The notes: a model not told the origin generated them from the letters alone. A stretch of 8,435 nt of DNA from an uncultured bacterium (GCA_946183815.1 CAMHDG010000057.1:1-8435), one strand, 5' to 3'; counted from the first letter of the stretch, positions 1 to 6,821 are shown. Made by a program: numbers and translations.

Positions 1-4
1 AAAG

Positions 5-29
5 GAGAGGGGCTTTTAACGATTTATAT
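5..29. repeat. Left copy of 25-bp terminal inverted repeat
   Basis: This 25-mer (GAGAGGGGCTTT... to ...TTTATAT) is the exact reverse complement of the last 25 bases of the window. The similarity continues inward with small gaps through ATTTACCCC and TAAACAATAATTTACC. It lies outside gene A's terminator and carries no coding signal. It may be a dispersed repeat at which a contig was cut, or the end of a larger element. Confidence 0.85.
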
Positions 30-39
30 CATTTACCCC

Positions 40-55
40 TAAACAATAATTTACC
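40..55 (+). repeat. 16-bp boundary motif, left edge of cassette A
   Basis: TAAACAATAATTTACC occurs here, at 7008-7023, and in reverse complement at 1836-1851 and 8383-8398. A one-mismatch copy is at 1866-1881. Here it sits just beyond the terminator of gene A. The copy on the far side of cassette A is inverted, so the cassette is bracketed by an inverted repeat. Confidence 0.8.
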
Positions 56-59
56 TACA

Positions 60-89
60 AAAAAACGGTATCTGATGATACCGTTTTTT
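60..89 (-). terminator. Intrinsic terminator of gene A
   Basis: On the minus strand this is AAAAAACGGTATC, loop ATCA, then GATACCGTTTTTT: a 13-bp perfect stem with a GC core ending in a U tract. It lies 16 nt after the stop of the -1 frame extension (106-108) but about 370 nt after the zero-frame stop. That placement supports the extension as part of the gene. The terminator of gene B has a closely related stem. Confidence 0.9.
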
Positions 90-105
90 ATTATTATACT
101 TTGGA

Positions 106-471
106 TTAGAATTGAGCGTCTGTTACTTGTTTTGTTGTATCAGGAATAATTATTTTATATTCTTGACCGTATTTAGAGTGGATAACTGTTGCTTTAACTT
201 CATAGTATTTAAAAGTTGTTTTACCATCTTTGTATTCAGAAACTCTTGCTAATCTTCTGCCATCTTTAGATGTAACCTGGTCGTATGAGCCTTGGAATTG
301 ATCTGGGTTGTTGATATCTTCGTCAACGCATACTCTACCTACCCAGAATTGAGCATTTGTTACTTGTTCTGCGAAGTATTTGTCAAGTTCATCTTGTTCA
401 GAAGGTTGAGCCTTAACTTCTGCATCAGTCCCTGCTGCTGCTTTTGGAGCAACAGGGTTTGCTACTTTTTT
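106..471 (-). CDS. Frameshift-dependent C-terminal extension of gene A (119 extra residues)
   Basis: This frame is open from the slippery site (465-471) to TAA at 106-108. Read after a -1 slip, it adds 119 residues to the 397-aa product, giving 516 aa. It contains no ATG, GTG or TTG codon, and its frame is closed upstream by a TGA at 490-492, so ordinary independent initiation is unlikely. The first ~30 residues (VANPVAPKAAAG...) are an Ala/Pro/charged linker like those elsewhere in the protein. The rest looks beta-rich, with the motif VTNAQF near residue 35 and VTDAQF at the very C-terminus, and the only Cys of the whole protein. I recognise no family. A 366-nt uninterrupted frame with protein-like composition, ending just before a terminator, argues it is translated. 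Alternatively it is the severed end of a gene broken by a single-base deletion. Confidence 0.75.
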   Translation of the reverse strand, partial: KKVANPVAPKAAAGTDAEVKAQPSEQDELDKYFAEQVTNAQFWVGRVCVDEDINNPDQFQGSYDQVTSKDGRRLARVSEYKDGKTTFKYYEVKATVIHSKYGQEYKIIIPDTTKQVTDAQF

Positions 472-486
472 GAAGTCTTGCCTTCT
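430..486 (-). promoter_or_regulatory. Candidate programmed -1 ribosomal frameshift signal
   Basis: On the minus strand, in order: an SD-like AGAAGG (486-481); a 9-nt gap; the heptamer A AAA AAG (471-465), in zero-frame phase tcA AAA AAG; and the zero-frame stop UAG (464-462). A 7-nt spacer (TAGCAAA, including the stop) follows, then a hairpin with arms CCCTGTTGCT (457-448) and AGCAGCAGGG (439-430) around an 8-nt loop. All ten base pairs form, nine Watson-Crick and one G-U. Heptamer, spacer length, stem and upstream SD match the known layout of E. coli dnaX and IS3-family signals. Activity is inferred, not shown. Confidence 0.75.
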
Positions 487-1655
487 AATTCAGTTGCTTT
501 TTGAACTGCTTTTGCTGCTGCTTCTTGATCACCGATTTGGTCATAGTATTCTGCTAATGCCCATTGATAATCAATCTTACCTTGGTCATGTTTTGCTTTA
601 TCTTCCTTGCTTAAGAAAGCACCACCTAATATTGCTGAATTATAGTAATCTGATTTTTTAGGTTTTACAGTGCCTGCAGGTTGTTCAGGTTGAGCAGGTG
701 TTTCTGCCTTTGCAGGTTGTTGAGCCACCGGCTGAGCAGGTGCTTCGGCTTGAGTTGCACCGCTACCCTTCAAATCAGCCTTGTCTAATTCTAATTCATC
801 AGCGATTAGTTGTTCCTTCATTTCAGGATGTTCTTTCAATAACTGTTGAATTTGGTCTGCGTTTTTCTTAACAGTAATTACGTCATTGTCTTTTTGCAAC
901 TTGAATACGAATGCATCAATACCGTTTGCAGATTCTTTAGTATAGCCTACATATTTATAGTCTGCGTATTCTCCTGCATCAGAACCTAATATAGTTGTTA
1001 ATACTGCATTGGTAACTTCGATTGCTCTACCGTCACCACCTTCAGGTTCAGGTGCAACTACCGGATCAGGTGTTGGTGCAACCGGTGTATCAGGTTTTGG
1101 TTGTTGTGCAACCGGATCAGGTTTTGCAGGTGTAGGTCTTTTCTTAACCAAATCGAAACCTGCTGCCTTGTATAATGTTTCTAATTCAGATGCTGTGAAT
1201 GTGAATTCTGTACCATGCATCATCTTTGTATATTCTTTTCCGTATGGATCTTTTTGTGCTGCCGCTAATTTATCTTTTCTTAATTGATCGAATGCTCTAC
1301 CGAAGTTAACCATATTTTCTTTTGTATAACCTTGATGGTCAACATCTTCTAAAACTCCGTCTGCTGCTGCTGTGATGAACTTGTCTAACAAGTCGAATGA
1401 GATACCGGTGTGTTTTTTGTCAAGATTTGCGAATGTATCAGTACCGCCATTTTTATATCTTGAGTTTAACTGAATAGTCATCCCTTCGCCTGCTTCAAAT
1501 ATAGTACCTTGGTTTTTATCATTTGTGATGTGTGAAGTTTCGTTCCAGTCAGTACCGATAAATACTTTCTTACCATTGTTGCCTGTTCTAAATGATGAAG
1601 TGTTGTCAATACCGCCTCTTGCTGTAACATTAGTTACGTCATAATTTCCTGCCAT
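462..1655 (-). CDS. Modular repetitive protein A, zero-frame product (397 aa)
   Basis: Function unknown; I recognise no named family. There is no signal peptide, membrane segment or Cys. Visible modules are: an N-terminal region (1-168) rich in G, N and T and containing LEDVDHQGYT (102-111), a motif shared with paralogue B; a Pro/Ala/Asp linker (170-205); a second domain (206-297; GGDGRAIEVTN...); a second Ala/Pro/Gln linker (298-332); and a TPR-like helical pair (333-392; SDYYNSAILGGAF, then DYQWALAEYYDQIGDQEAAA). Residues from 206 onward are nearly identical to gene B apart from a 14-residue linker insertion. The ATG at 1655 follows AAGGAG by 7 nt. The zero frame ends in UAG immediately after A AAA AAG, and a -1 slip would extend the protein to 516 aa. 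Linker-joined modules suggest a scaffold or interaction protein, which is inference. Confidence 0.85.
   Translation of the reverse strand: MAGNYDVTNVTARGGIDNTSSFRTGNNGKKVFIGTDWNETSHITNDKNQGTIFEAGEGMTIQLNSRYKNGGTDTFANLDKKHTGISFDLLDKFITAAADGVLEDVDHQGYTKENMVNFGRAFDQLRKDKLAAAQKDPYGKEYTKMMHGTEFTFTASELETLYKAAGFDLVKKRPTPAKPDPVAQQPKPDTPVAPTPDPVVAPEPEGGDGRAIEVTNAVLTTILGSDAGEYADYKYVGYTKESANGIDAFVFKLQKDNDVITVKKNADQIQQLLKEHPEMKEQLIADELELDKADLKGSGATQAEAPAQPVAQQPAKAETPAQPEQPAGTVKPKKSDYYNSAILGGAFLSKEDKAKHDQGKIDYQWALAEYYDQIGDQEAAAKAVQKATELEGKTSKK
491..1040 (-). repeat. Long direct repeat, copy in gene A
   Basis: This stretch encodes the second domain, linker 2 and TPR-like module. It aligns with 7115-7622 in gene B in the same orientation, with many identical runs and one 42-bp (14-codon) insertion in the Pro/Ala linker. 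The N-terminal parts of the two genes are far more diverged, so the pair is mosaic. Recombination between the copies would delete cysS and the genes around it. Confidence 0.85.
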
Positions 1656-1662
1656 AATAAAT

Positions 1663-1668
1663 CTCCTT
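1663..1668 (-). promoter_or_regulatory. Ribosome binding site of gene A
   Basis: AAGGAG on the minus strand, 7 nt before the ATG at 1655. The surrounding sequence GAATTAAGGAGAT is repeated before gene B, which fixes both starts. Confidence 0.9.
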
Positions 1669-1708
1669 AATTCCCTTAATCCTCTGTATAAATGTAAATT
1701 ATTACATC

Positions 1709-1782
1709 CTCAACACTTATATAAAGTTTTTTTGTTTTCATGAATTGCCCCATGTTTTTTGTCATGTTTACAAAACTTAATA
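1709..1782 (-). promoter_or_regulatory. Conserved leader/promoter block upstream of gene A
   Basis: This 74-bp non-coding block aligns without gaps to 8237-8310 upstream of gene B at roughly 80% identity by eye. Weaker similarity continues toward the palindrome, including ATAGCC, AAACATGC and GACATG. On the minus strand it contains ATTAAGTTTTGT, an A-rich run, and TTTATA followed by AAGTGTTGAG. The last part could hold a -10 element, but I see no convincing -35, so the transcription start is not assigned. Shared sequence implies shared control of A and B. Confidence 0.55.
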
Positions 1783-1835
1783 CAAATTTCTAAAACTCAA
1801 TGATAGCCCAAAACATGCTCTGCGACATGGTTTGA

Positions 1836-1881
1836 GGTAAATTATTGTTTAGAGGCTTAAGCCTCTAAACTATAATTTACC
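1836..1881. repeat. 46-bp palindrome separating the kinase gene and cassette A
   Basis: Two 23-bp arms meet at CTTAAG with one mismatch (1871). Each arm contains the 16-bp boundary motif plus AGAGGCTT. The core recurs as a perfect 17-bp-arm palindrome at 6861-6894, so this is a dispersed repeat. The kinase stop codon (1877-1879) lies inside the right arm. No U tract follows on the minus strand, so it is not a standard intrinsic terminator, although the stem could protect an mRNA 3' end. Confidence 0.85.
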
Positions 1882-2527
1882 CCTCTGCTTTAATTCTTAT
1901 TTCAAAGTCGGTTGAGGTAAAATCAGATTTGATGAGTCGGAGTGAACCTCCCATTTCTTCTATATTTTGTCTTGATATATACAAGCCTAAACCTGAGCCT
2001 GTCTTTTTAGTTGTAATACCTTCTGCAAAAATGTCTTTGTTCTCAACAGGTTTTGCATTATTAGAAACGATTATTTTTATTATACTGTTCTCTTTTTCGG
2101 CTGATATGGTTATTTGTTTATTATCCTCTTGTTCAAACGCTTCGCAGGCATTCTTTACAAGATTTATAATTACTGATTCAAACCTGTTTTTATCAATATG
2201 AATAACAGGATTAATATCACAATTCAATCGAATATCAATATCTTTTTGTTGTCCGTAAACCTTTGAGAGTTCATAAGTTTCTTCTAAAACATTTTGTAGT
2301 TCATATTCTTTAATTTCCTGAACATTTGACGATTTTAACTCAAGCAAAGTATTACCTGCCATTTGTAATGCACGTTTTATGCTTGATATTGATTTAAGCA
2401 GGGTGTCATCTTTTATCCCGTTTTTGTCACAATATTTTTGCATAATCTCTGCATACAAATCGCATACGGAAAGTTGGTTCTTAACCTCGTGTGATATATG
2501 TCTTACTTTTTCTGTTCTGTATTCCAT
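1877..2527 (-). CDS. Sensor-less histidine kinase (216 aa)
   Basis: Likely autophosphorylates on histidine and passes phosphate to a response regulator, probably the one encoded 99 bp upstream. The protein opens almost directly with an H-box (HISHEVKNQL, phospho-acceptor His13 followed by Glu) and a helical dimerisation region. A HATPase domain follows: N-box NLVKNACEAF (122-131, Asn126), F-box-like IFAEGITTK (166-174) and G2 box GSGLGL (177-182). The G1 box is odd: VSNNAKPV (154-161) stands where D-x-G-x-G is expected, so the adenine-contacting Asp is Asn. There is no transmembrane or PAS/HAMP region, so the input must come from a partner or another domain lost upstream. The start at 2527 has no clear SD, and no in-frame ATG lies further upstream before a stop. 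The 3' end lies in the palindrome. Confidence 0.85.
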   Translation of the reverse strand: MEYRTEKVRHISHEVKNQLSVCDLYAEIMQKYCDKNGIKDDTLLKSISSIKRALQMAGNTLLELKSSNVQEIKEYELQNVLEETYELSKVYGQQKDIDIRLNCDINPVIHIDKNRFESVIINLVKNACEAFEQEDNKQITISAEKENSIIKIIVSNNAKPVENKDIFAEGITTKKTGSGLGLYISRQNIEEMGGSLRLIKSDFTSTDFEIRIKAEG

Positions 2528-2542
2528 AATAATAAAGTACAG

Positions 2543-2597
2543 AGTGAAGAGTGAAGAGTGAACAGAATTACTCTTTCACTTTTCACTAATCACTTTT
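2543..2597. repeat. Heptamer repeats with inverted complement between regulator and kinase
   Basis: AGTGAAG-type units occur three times (2543, 2550, 2557). They are followed by complementary TTCACT-type units (2575, 2582, then CACTTTTCA at 2591). The two halves can fold into an imperfect hairpin of about 14 bp in the RR-kinase intergenic RNA. The repeats occupy over half of the 99-bp gap and end about 15 nt before the kinase start. Confidence 0.75.
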
Positions 2598-2626
2598 CAT
2601 TCGATTTTAATTATTTACCGTTATTC

Positions 2627-3328
2627 CTAAATAGAAACAAATTTTGATTTTCTCTTCTTATCAAAACCATGTCTGATAGCATAAAGAACTGCTTGTGTTC
2701 TGTCTTTTACCTGTAATTTTTGGAAAATGTTGTTAACGTGTGTTTTTACTGTTGTATTTGAGATATACAATTTTGATGAAACTTCGTTATAACCAAAACC
2801 TTGAGTTAACAAGTCTAAAACTTCTTCTTCTCTTTGAGTAAGAGATGATAATAATTCTTCGTTTACTGTTTCTTCTTCTTCCTTGACAGATTTTTGGAAA
2901 TATTCAAAGAATCTTAATGATAAAGCAGATGGTAAGTAAATCTTGCCTGATAAAACTTCTTCAATAGCACAAATGAGTTGAGCAGAAGCCATAGTTTTAA
3001 GAACATATCCTCTTGCACCAACTTTCATTGCTCTGAAGATTAAATCTGCATCATCGTATGCACTCAATGCTAATACTCTTGTATTTAAACCTAATCTTTG
3101 AATTTCGTGGATTGCCTCTAAACCGTTTCTGTCAGGCATGTTCATATCAACCAAAACTATATCAGGCTGATATTTTTTTACCATATTAACACCTGTTGTT
3201 ACACTTGTTGATGTCTGAACTACATCATAGCAACCCTCTAAATTTAATAATTCCTTAACTCCCATTAGATGATCATAATTGTCATCGATTAAAACTATTC
3301 TTGCTTTTTTTCTGAAATCTCTATGCAT
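2627..3328 (-). CDS. NarL/FixJ-family response regulator (233 aa)
   Basis: DNA-binding two-component regulator. The receiver domain spans about residues 9-125: acidic pair Asp15/Asp16 (VLIDDN), phospho-acceptor Asp61 (VDMNMPDRNG), conserved Ser89 (ALSA) and Lys111 (YVLK). A Glu-rich linker (EEEETVNEE) leads to a LuxR-type helix-turn-helix at 162-221 (LTQREEEVLDLL, then the recognition helix region NTTVKTHVNNIFQKL). I chose the ATG at 3328 because AGGGAG lies 6 nt upstream and translation then begins just before the receiver fold. The ATG at 3376 adds 16 residues and has no SD. It is followed by the sensor-less kinase, so the two probably form a pair. Targets cannot be read from the window. 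Confidence 0.93.
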   Translation of the reverse strand: MHRDFRKKARIVLIDDNYDHLMGVKELLNLEGCYDVVQTSTSVTTGVNMVKKYQPDIVLVDMNMPDRNGLEAIHEIQRLGLNTRVLALSAYDDADLIFRAMKVGARGYVLKTMASAQLICAIEEVLSGKIYLPSALSLRFFEYFQKSVKEEEETVNEELLSSLTQREEEVLDLLTQGFGYNEVSSKLYISNTTVKTHVNNIFQKLQVKDRTQAVLYAIRHGFDKKRKSKFVSI

Positions 3329-3718
3329 TTTTATCTCCCTAATTATAAATAGTAGTTTAACTTCTCTCTCCACCATTTATAGTACAACTTTTTATAGGAG
3401 ATTATAATTAATAAAAATATTTATTTTATATCAAATAGAGTAGATAACCATATCTAGTCCATTTGGTCTATAAATTGTATTCTTAAGAGGTAAATAAATG
3501 CTCTTTTTTATTGTCATTATTGATTTTTAGCCTTTTAAAAATTACAGGATTATTTATTCTTTGTCTATCATTCAAAGAGTTTAGTCTATATAAACGGCAT
3601 GCCCGATTATGTATAATATTTGGTTTAGAACTTTCGTAGGATAAGGTTAGATTAATACTAATAATTTGAGTATATCTGAAAGTATTGTAGGTCAGGCAGT
3701 GCCTGACAACACTCAGCA
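3329..3718. other. Intergenic region between the spoIID-like gene and the response regulator
   Basis: About 390 bp of AT-rich DNA without a convincing gene. It contains the regulator's SD and presumably its promoter. On the minus strand TTGATA and TATAAT occur, but 22 bp apart, so I do not call a promoter. It also contains the palindrome at 3691-3707. A 78-codon frame (3719-3483) starts in a TAATG overlap with the spoIID-like stop, but it runs through the palindrome, has an atypical composition and no recognisable domain. Confidence 0.6.
3691..3707. repeat. GTCAGGCA palindrome downstream of the spoIID-like gene
   Basis: GTCAGGCA, one central base, TGCCTGAC: 8-bp perfect arms starting 12 nt past the spoIID-like stop. 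No U tract follows on the minus strand, so it is not a classic terminator. It is GC-rich against an AT-rich background and may be a dispersed palindromic element or a transcript-end stabiliser. Confidence 0.7.
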
Positions 3719-5392
3719 TTAACCCAGTTTGATATACATTTTTATTGGTCTTATTTTATCAAATCTGCGTGTATCGAGTTTGTTCTGGCATGGAGGGGTA
3801 AAGGTTACAGTATTTAATTTTTTGTATTCTAAATATTGAGAAATATCCAGTTCAACTCTTGAGTTATGTTTATATCCGCTTAAATCAAGATTAATGACAT
3901 TTTCGCCAACTTTTATCTGAAGGGTATTCATATCGTGTTTGTTTGGTATAACAAGAACGGCTTTTTTATTAGGCATATAAAATGTTTGAGGGACATAATG
4001 CAGACCTAATTCAAAAGGTCTTGTCCCAAGGCAAATGCCGTTATAGTAATGTTTAAGTATAGTTTCAAACGACATTTTGCAGTCTTTAGCCATATACATA
4101 GCACCATATTGGCTTAACCCGCAACCATGCCCGAACCCTCCGCCATAGGCAGTAATCTCATCCCAGTCATTATCTTTATTTGGTTTGAACACAACATTTG
4201 CACTCGGTAATGCCTTGCCGTCTTTTGTGAATAATCTTCTTATAACAAGTTCTTTCCCTACGGTATAAATAGTTTTATCAGTTTCTATCTCCATAAAAAC
4301 AATTTTTCCCGAAACTCCTCTTTGAGTAACTTTAATATTTTTAAGTTCTCCAAAATCTTCAGGGTTAGTAAGTCTTGGTTCTACAAATCCTGTTTTTGAC
4401 TGTACTACAAGATTATTTTTTAAAACATTTTGCAATTCTTCTTTTGTCCATTTCCTTGTCCAACGGTAGAGCGGTGAATGAATGTCATAAGATAACGGCT
4501 TTGTAGAATAAAATTTAAACGCATCTTCTTCGTTATCTAATGGTTTAAACTCAGGTAAATCAGGTTTTGCTATTAAGTATTTTTTTTCAGGTGAAGGAAA
4601 CTGTTGAGTTATCGGATCAGAGAATGTTTCAGAATAACATTCCGTATAACCGCCTGCCGTTGAAGAAAATACAGCAACTATCATTTCATCATTATAGAGA
4701 GCGACTATCCCATGGGTTTCATCAATAGCCCGATTTGCAATATCGGATTCTCTGTTATAGCCGTTATATACCTGACTTGCAACACTATCCACCACGTCAT
4801 AGGCTCTTGATAATTTTGTTCTTGGGGTGAGTGAATAAACTCGTGCTGCAACTGCTTGAGCCTTTAGTGCTTCCAGCCCAAAATGAACAGGCATCTCACA
4901 AGGCACTACCCCTTTTAGATAATATTCAACATCTAAACAGTTAACGAGGTAAAATTTGTCAGGTTTATTACACCCTACAAATCTAAATTCCCCACGATAC
5001 ATAGCAGGTTTGCCACCACGTATAAAATCTTTTATCCCTATTACACCGTCAGGACAAGTTACGATAAAATCATGCCCGATACTGTTTTCAACTGTTTCAC
5101 CGGTTTCAATATTTATATAAGATAAAATATACTCATTATTTTCTCTTATTATTGTTAAATATTGCCCGCTGCCCAGTGACAGAATTTCCTCTTTTGTTTT
5201 AGGGTTCGTAACAATGATTTGATTACTGCCATATATTGTAACCTCTGATTTTTCAACAGTAGTATATTTCTGATCCATTATCCCAACTTTTACCATTGCA
5301 TTAGATGGGTAACTGTATGTAGGGATAGAGCAAAATACGGCTGCTAAACTGCAAAATAATATTAATATAATAAGTATTTTTGAAATTTTCAT
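3719..5392 (-). CDS. Secreted SpoIID/LytB-domain protein, probable lytic transglycosylase (557 aa)
   Basis: Members of this family cleave or bind peptidoglycan glycan strands; SpoIID itself acts on denuded glycan during sporulation, while many relatives are in non-sporulating bacteria. The N-terminus has a signal peptide (MKISK, then hydrophobic 6-22), so it is probably exported; the Cys residues do not fit a lipobox. The SpoIID core includes YYLKGVVPCEMP with the expected catalytic Glu166, LKAQAVAARVYSL (176-188), the region from SSTAGGYTECYSETF (243-257), and the C-terminal signature GGGFGHGCGLSQYGA (417-431) followed by ILKHYYNG (445-452). About 105 residues of beta-like sequence follow the core. 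It lies 55 bp after cysS on the same strand, with only a weak SD (GGA), so cotranscription with cysS is likely. No other sporulation gene is visible, so a general wall-remodelling role is more probable. Confidence 0.9.
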   Translation of the reverse strand: MKISKILIILILFCSLAAVFCSIPTYSYPSNAMVKVGIMDQKYTTVEKSEVTIYGSNQIIVTNPKTKEEILSLGSGQYLTIIRENNEYILSYINIETGETVENSIGHDFIVTCPDGVIGIKDFIRGGKPAMYRGEFRFVGCNKPDKFYLVNCLDVEYYLKGVVPCEMPVHFGLEALKAQAVAARVYSLTPRTKLSRAYDVVDSVASQVYNGYNRESDIANRAIDETHGIVALYNDEMIVAVFSSTAGGYTECYSETFSDPITQQFPSPEKKYLIAKPDLPEFKPLDNEEDAFKFYSTKPLSYDIHSPLYRWTRKWTKEELQNVLKNNLVVQSKTGFVEPRLTNPEDFGELKNIKVTQRGVSGKIVFMEIETDKTIYTVGKELVIRRLFTKDGKALPSANVVFKPNKDNDWDEITAYGGGFGHGCGLSQYGAMYMAKDCKMSFETILKHYYNGICLGTRPFELGLHYVPQTFYMPNKKAVLVIPNKHDMNTLQIKVGENVINLDLSGYKHNSRVELDISQYLEYKKLNTVTFTPPCQNKLDTRRFDKIRPIKMYIKLG

Positions 5393-5422
5393 ATTATTCC
5401 ATTAAATTAAAAAGGTTTTATA

Positions 5423-5454
5423 TTTACCCCTTTACTCCTTTACCCCTTTACCCC
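5423..5454. repeat. Four tandem 8-bp repeats over the end of cysS
   Basis: TTTACCCC, TTTACTCC, TTTACCCC, TTTACCCC in tandem. The cysS stop codon (5448-5450) and final Gly codon lie in the fourth unit. On the minus strand this is repeated GGGGTAAA, and each unit would supply a stop codon in its own frame. Similar ATTTACCCC words occur at 31-39 and 1876-1883. Confidence 0.85.
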
Positions 5455-6821
5455 TTGATTTCCCAGACAGTTCCGTCTTTGCCGTCTTTAAGAACTATAC
5501 CGTTTTCATCAAGAGCAATTCTGATTTTATCTGCTAAATCCCAGTTCTTTTCTGCTCTTGCCTGTTTTCTGTCCTCTATTAGTTCGTCCATTGAAGCATA
5601 AGACTTGCCTATCTTTGCATTTACCTCTGCTAAAACCTCTTTTATCTCATCATCAGATAAAGTTGCTTTTTCAAAAGTGAAACCTAATGTTGTAGCCAAC
5701 TTGTAAAGTATTGTATAAGCCTCGCTAACCCCTTTATTAGATTTTGTAACCAAATCAAAGAGTACAGCCAATGCCTTTGAGGTGTTTAAATCATCGTCCA
5801 TAGCCTCAACAAAATCTTTATATTCATCGGTCGTTGTTATATCAAAGTTTTCATCAACTTTACCTTTGGCGTTGGTAAGACGTTTTACCCCTGCCTGTGC
5901 CGATTGTAGTGCTTCATCCGAAAATTCAACAGGCATGCGGTAGTGGTTTGTTAGTATGAAAAATCTGATAGTGTTCGCATCATAATTTTTCAGCATATCA
6001 TCAATAGTTAAGAAATTACCTAATGATTTAGACATTTTTTCCTTATTGATAGTTACAAAACCATTATGTAACCAGTAATTAACAAACTTGCAACCGTTAG
6101 CACATTCTGATTGTGCAATTTCGTTTTCGTGGTGAGGGAAAATCAAATCAGCCCCGCCTGCGTGAATATCTATTGTTTTGCCTAAATATTTTCTGCTCAT
6201 AGCAGAACATTCTATATGCCACCCCGGACGACCAACACCCCATGGTGAGTTATAGCCAAATTTTTCATCTTTTTTCCAGAGTGCAAAATCAAGCGGATCT
6301 TCTTTTTGTTCTCCGACTTCTATTCTTGCCCCGCTTTCTAACTTATCAATAGGTTGTTTTGACAACATACCGTAATCAGAGAATTTTTTAACTCTAAAAT
6401 AAACATCTCCGCCTGCCTCATAAGCATAACCTTTTGCTATAAGGTCTTTAATTATTGAAATCATTTCGCCAAGTGTTTTTGTTGCAAATGGCTCGATGTC
6501 AGGTTTTAAGTTATTCAAAGCATTCATAGAGTTTGTAAATTGTCTATACCAGTATTGTGAAACCTCTTCAGGCGTTTTGCCCTCTTTTTCTGCTTTCTTC
6601 AATATTTTATCGTCAACATCGGTAACGTTACGACAATATGTAACATCGTATCCTTTAAACTTTAAGTATCTGTATAACACGTCCCATGTAATATAGCATC
6701 TGGCATGACCAAGGTGTGCATAGTCATATACCGTTGGCCCGCATACATACATCTTAACCTTGTTATCTTCTATTGGTTTAAATTCTTCTACTTTATTTGA
6801 ATACGAATTAAATAATCTCAT
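5448..6821 (-). CDS. cysS: Cysteinyl-tRNA synthetase (457 aa)
   Basis: Cytoplasmic class I enzyme that activates cysteine with ATP and loads it on tRNA-Cys. Diagnostic residues in 457-aa numbering: MYVCGPTVYDYAHLGHAR, with zinc ligand Cys27 and HIGH-equivalent HLGH (36-39); GRPGWHIECSAMS with zinc ligand Cys205; HHENE (230-234) with the remaining ligands; and KMSKS (262-266). The C-terminal DALR-like region and helical end (RAEKNWDLADKIR, then GTVWEIKG) are complete, and the length is normal. I prefer the start at 6821 over the ATG four codons upstream (6833): GAGG lies 6 nt before the former, while the latter has no SD and would sit only a few nt after the predicted transcription start. The spoIID-like gene follows after 55 bp. 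Confidence 0.97.
   Translation of the reverse strand: MRLFNSYSNKVEEFKPIEDNKVKMYVCGPTVYDYAHLGHARCYITWDVLYRYLKFKGYDVTYCRNVTDVDDKILKKAEKEGKTPEEVSQYWYRQFTNSMNALNNLKPDIEPFATKTLGEMISIIKDLIAKGYAYEAGGDVYFRVKKFSDYGMLSKQPIDKLESGARIEVGEQKEDPLDFALWKKDEKFGYNSPWGVGRPGWHIECSAMSRKYLGKTIDIHAGGADLIFPHHENEIAQSECANGCKFVNYWLHNGFVTINKEKMSKSLGNFLTIDDMLKNYDANTIRFFILTNHYRMPVEFSDEALQSAQAGVKRLTNAKGKVDENFDITTTDEYKDFVEAMDDDLNTSKALAVLFDLVTKSNKGVSEAYTILYKLATTLGFTFEKATLSDDEIKEVLAEVNAKIGKSYASMDELIEDRKQARAEKNWDLADKIRIALDENGIVLKDGKDGTVWEIKG

Noticed and set aside
292..504. Plus-strand frame of 70 codons opposite the gene A extension
   Set aside because: Cys/Phe-rich, no SD, and antisense to a frame with better coding character; also interrupted by nothing but fits no family.
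1009..1287. Plus-strand Gly/Ser/Ala-rich frame of 92 codons
   Set aside because: Antisense shadow of the Pro-rich linker of gene A; the low complexity is explained by the complementary codons.
1836..1881. Palindrome as intrinsic terminator of the kinase gene
   Set aside because: The stem is strong but no U tract follows on the minus strand, and the stop codon lies within it. A second copy before cysS shows it is a dispersed repeat.
2543..2597. CRISPR-like array
   Set aside because: Units are 7 bp with no spacers, and no cas gene is present; it is a simple tandem repeat.
3329..3376. 16-residue N-terminal extension of the response regulator
   Set aside because: The upstream ATG lacks an SD and the extra residues precede the receiver fold; AGGGAG marks the ATG at 3328.
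3483..3719. 78-codon minus-strand frame starting in a TAATG overlap with the spoIID-like stop
   Set aside because: It runs through the GTCAGGCA palindrome, has no SD of its own, no recognisable domain and an odd composition rich in Arg, Asn and Ile. Translational coupling is possible but unsupported.
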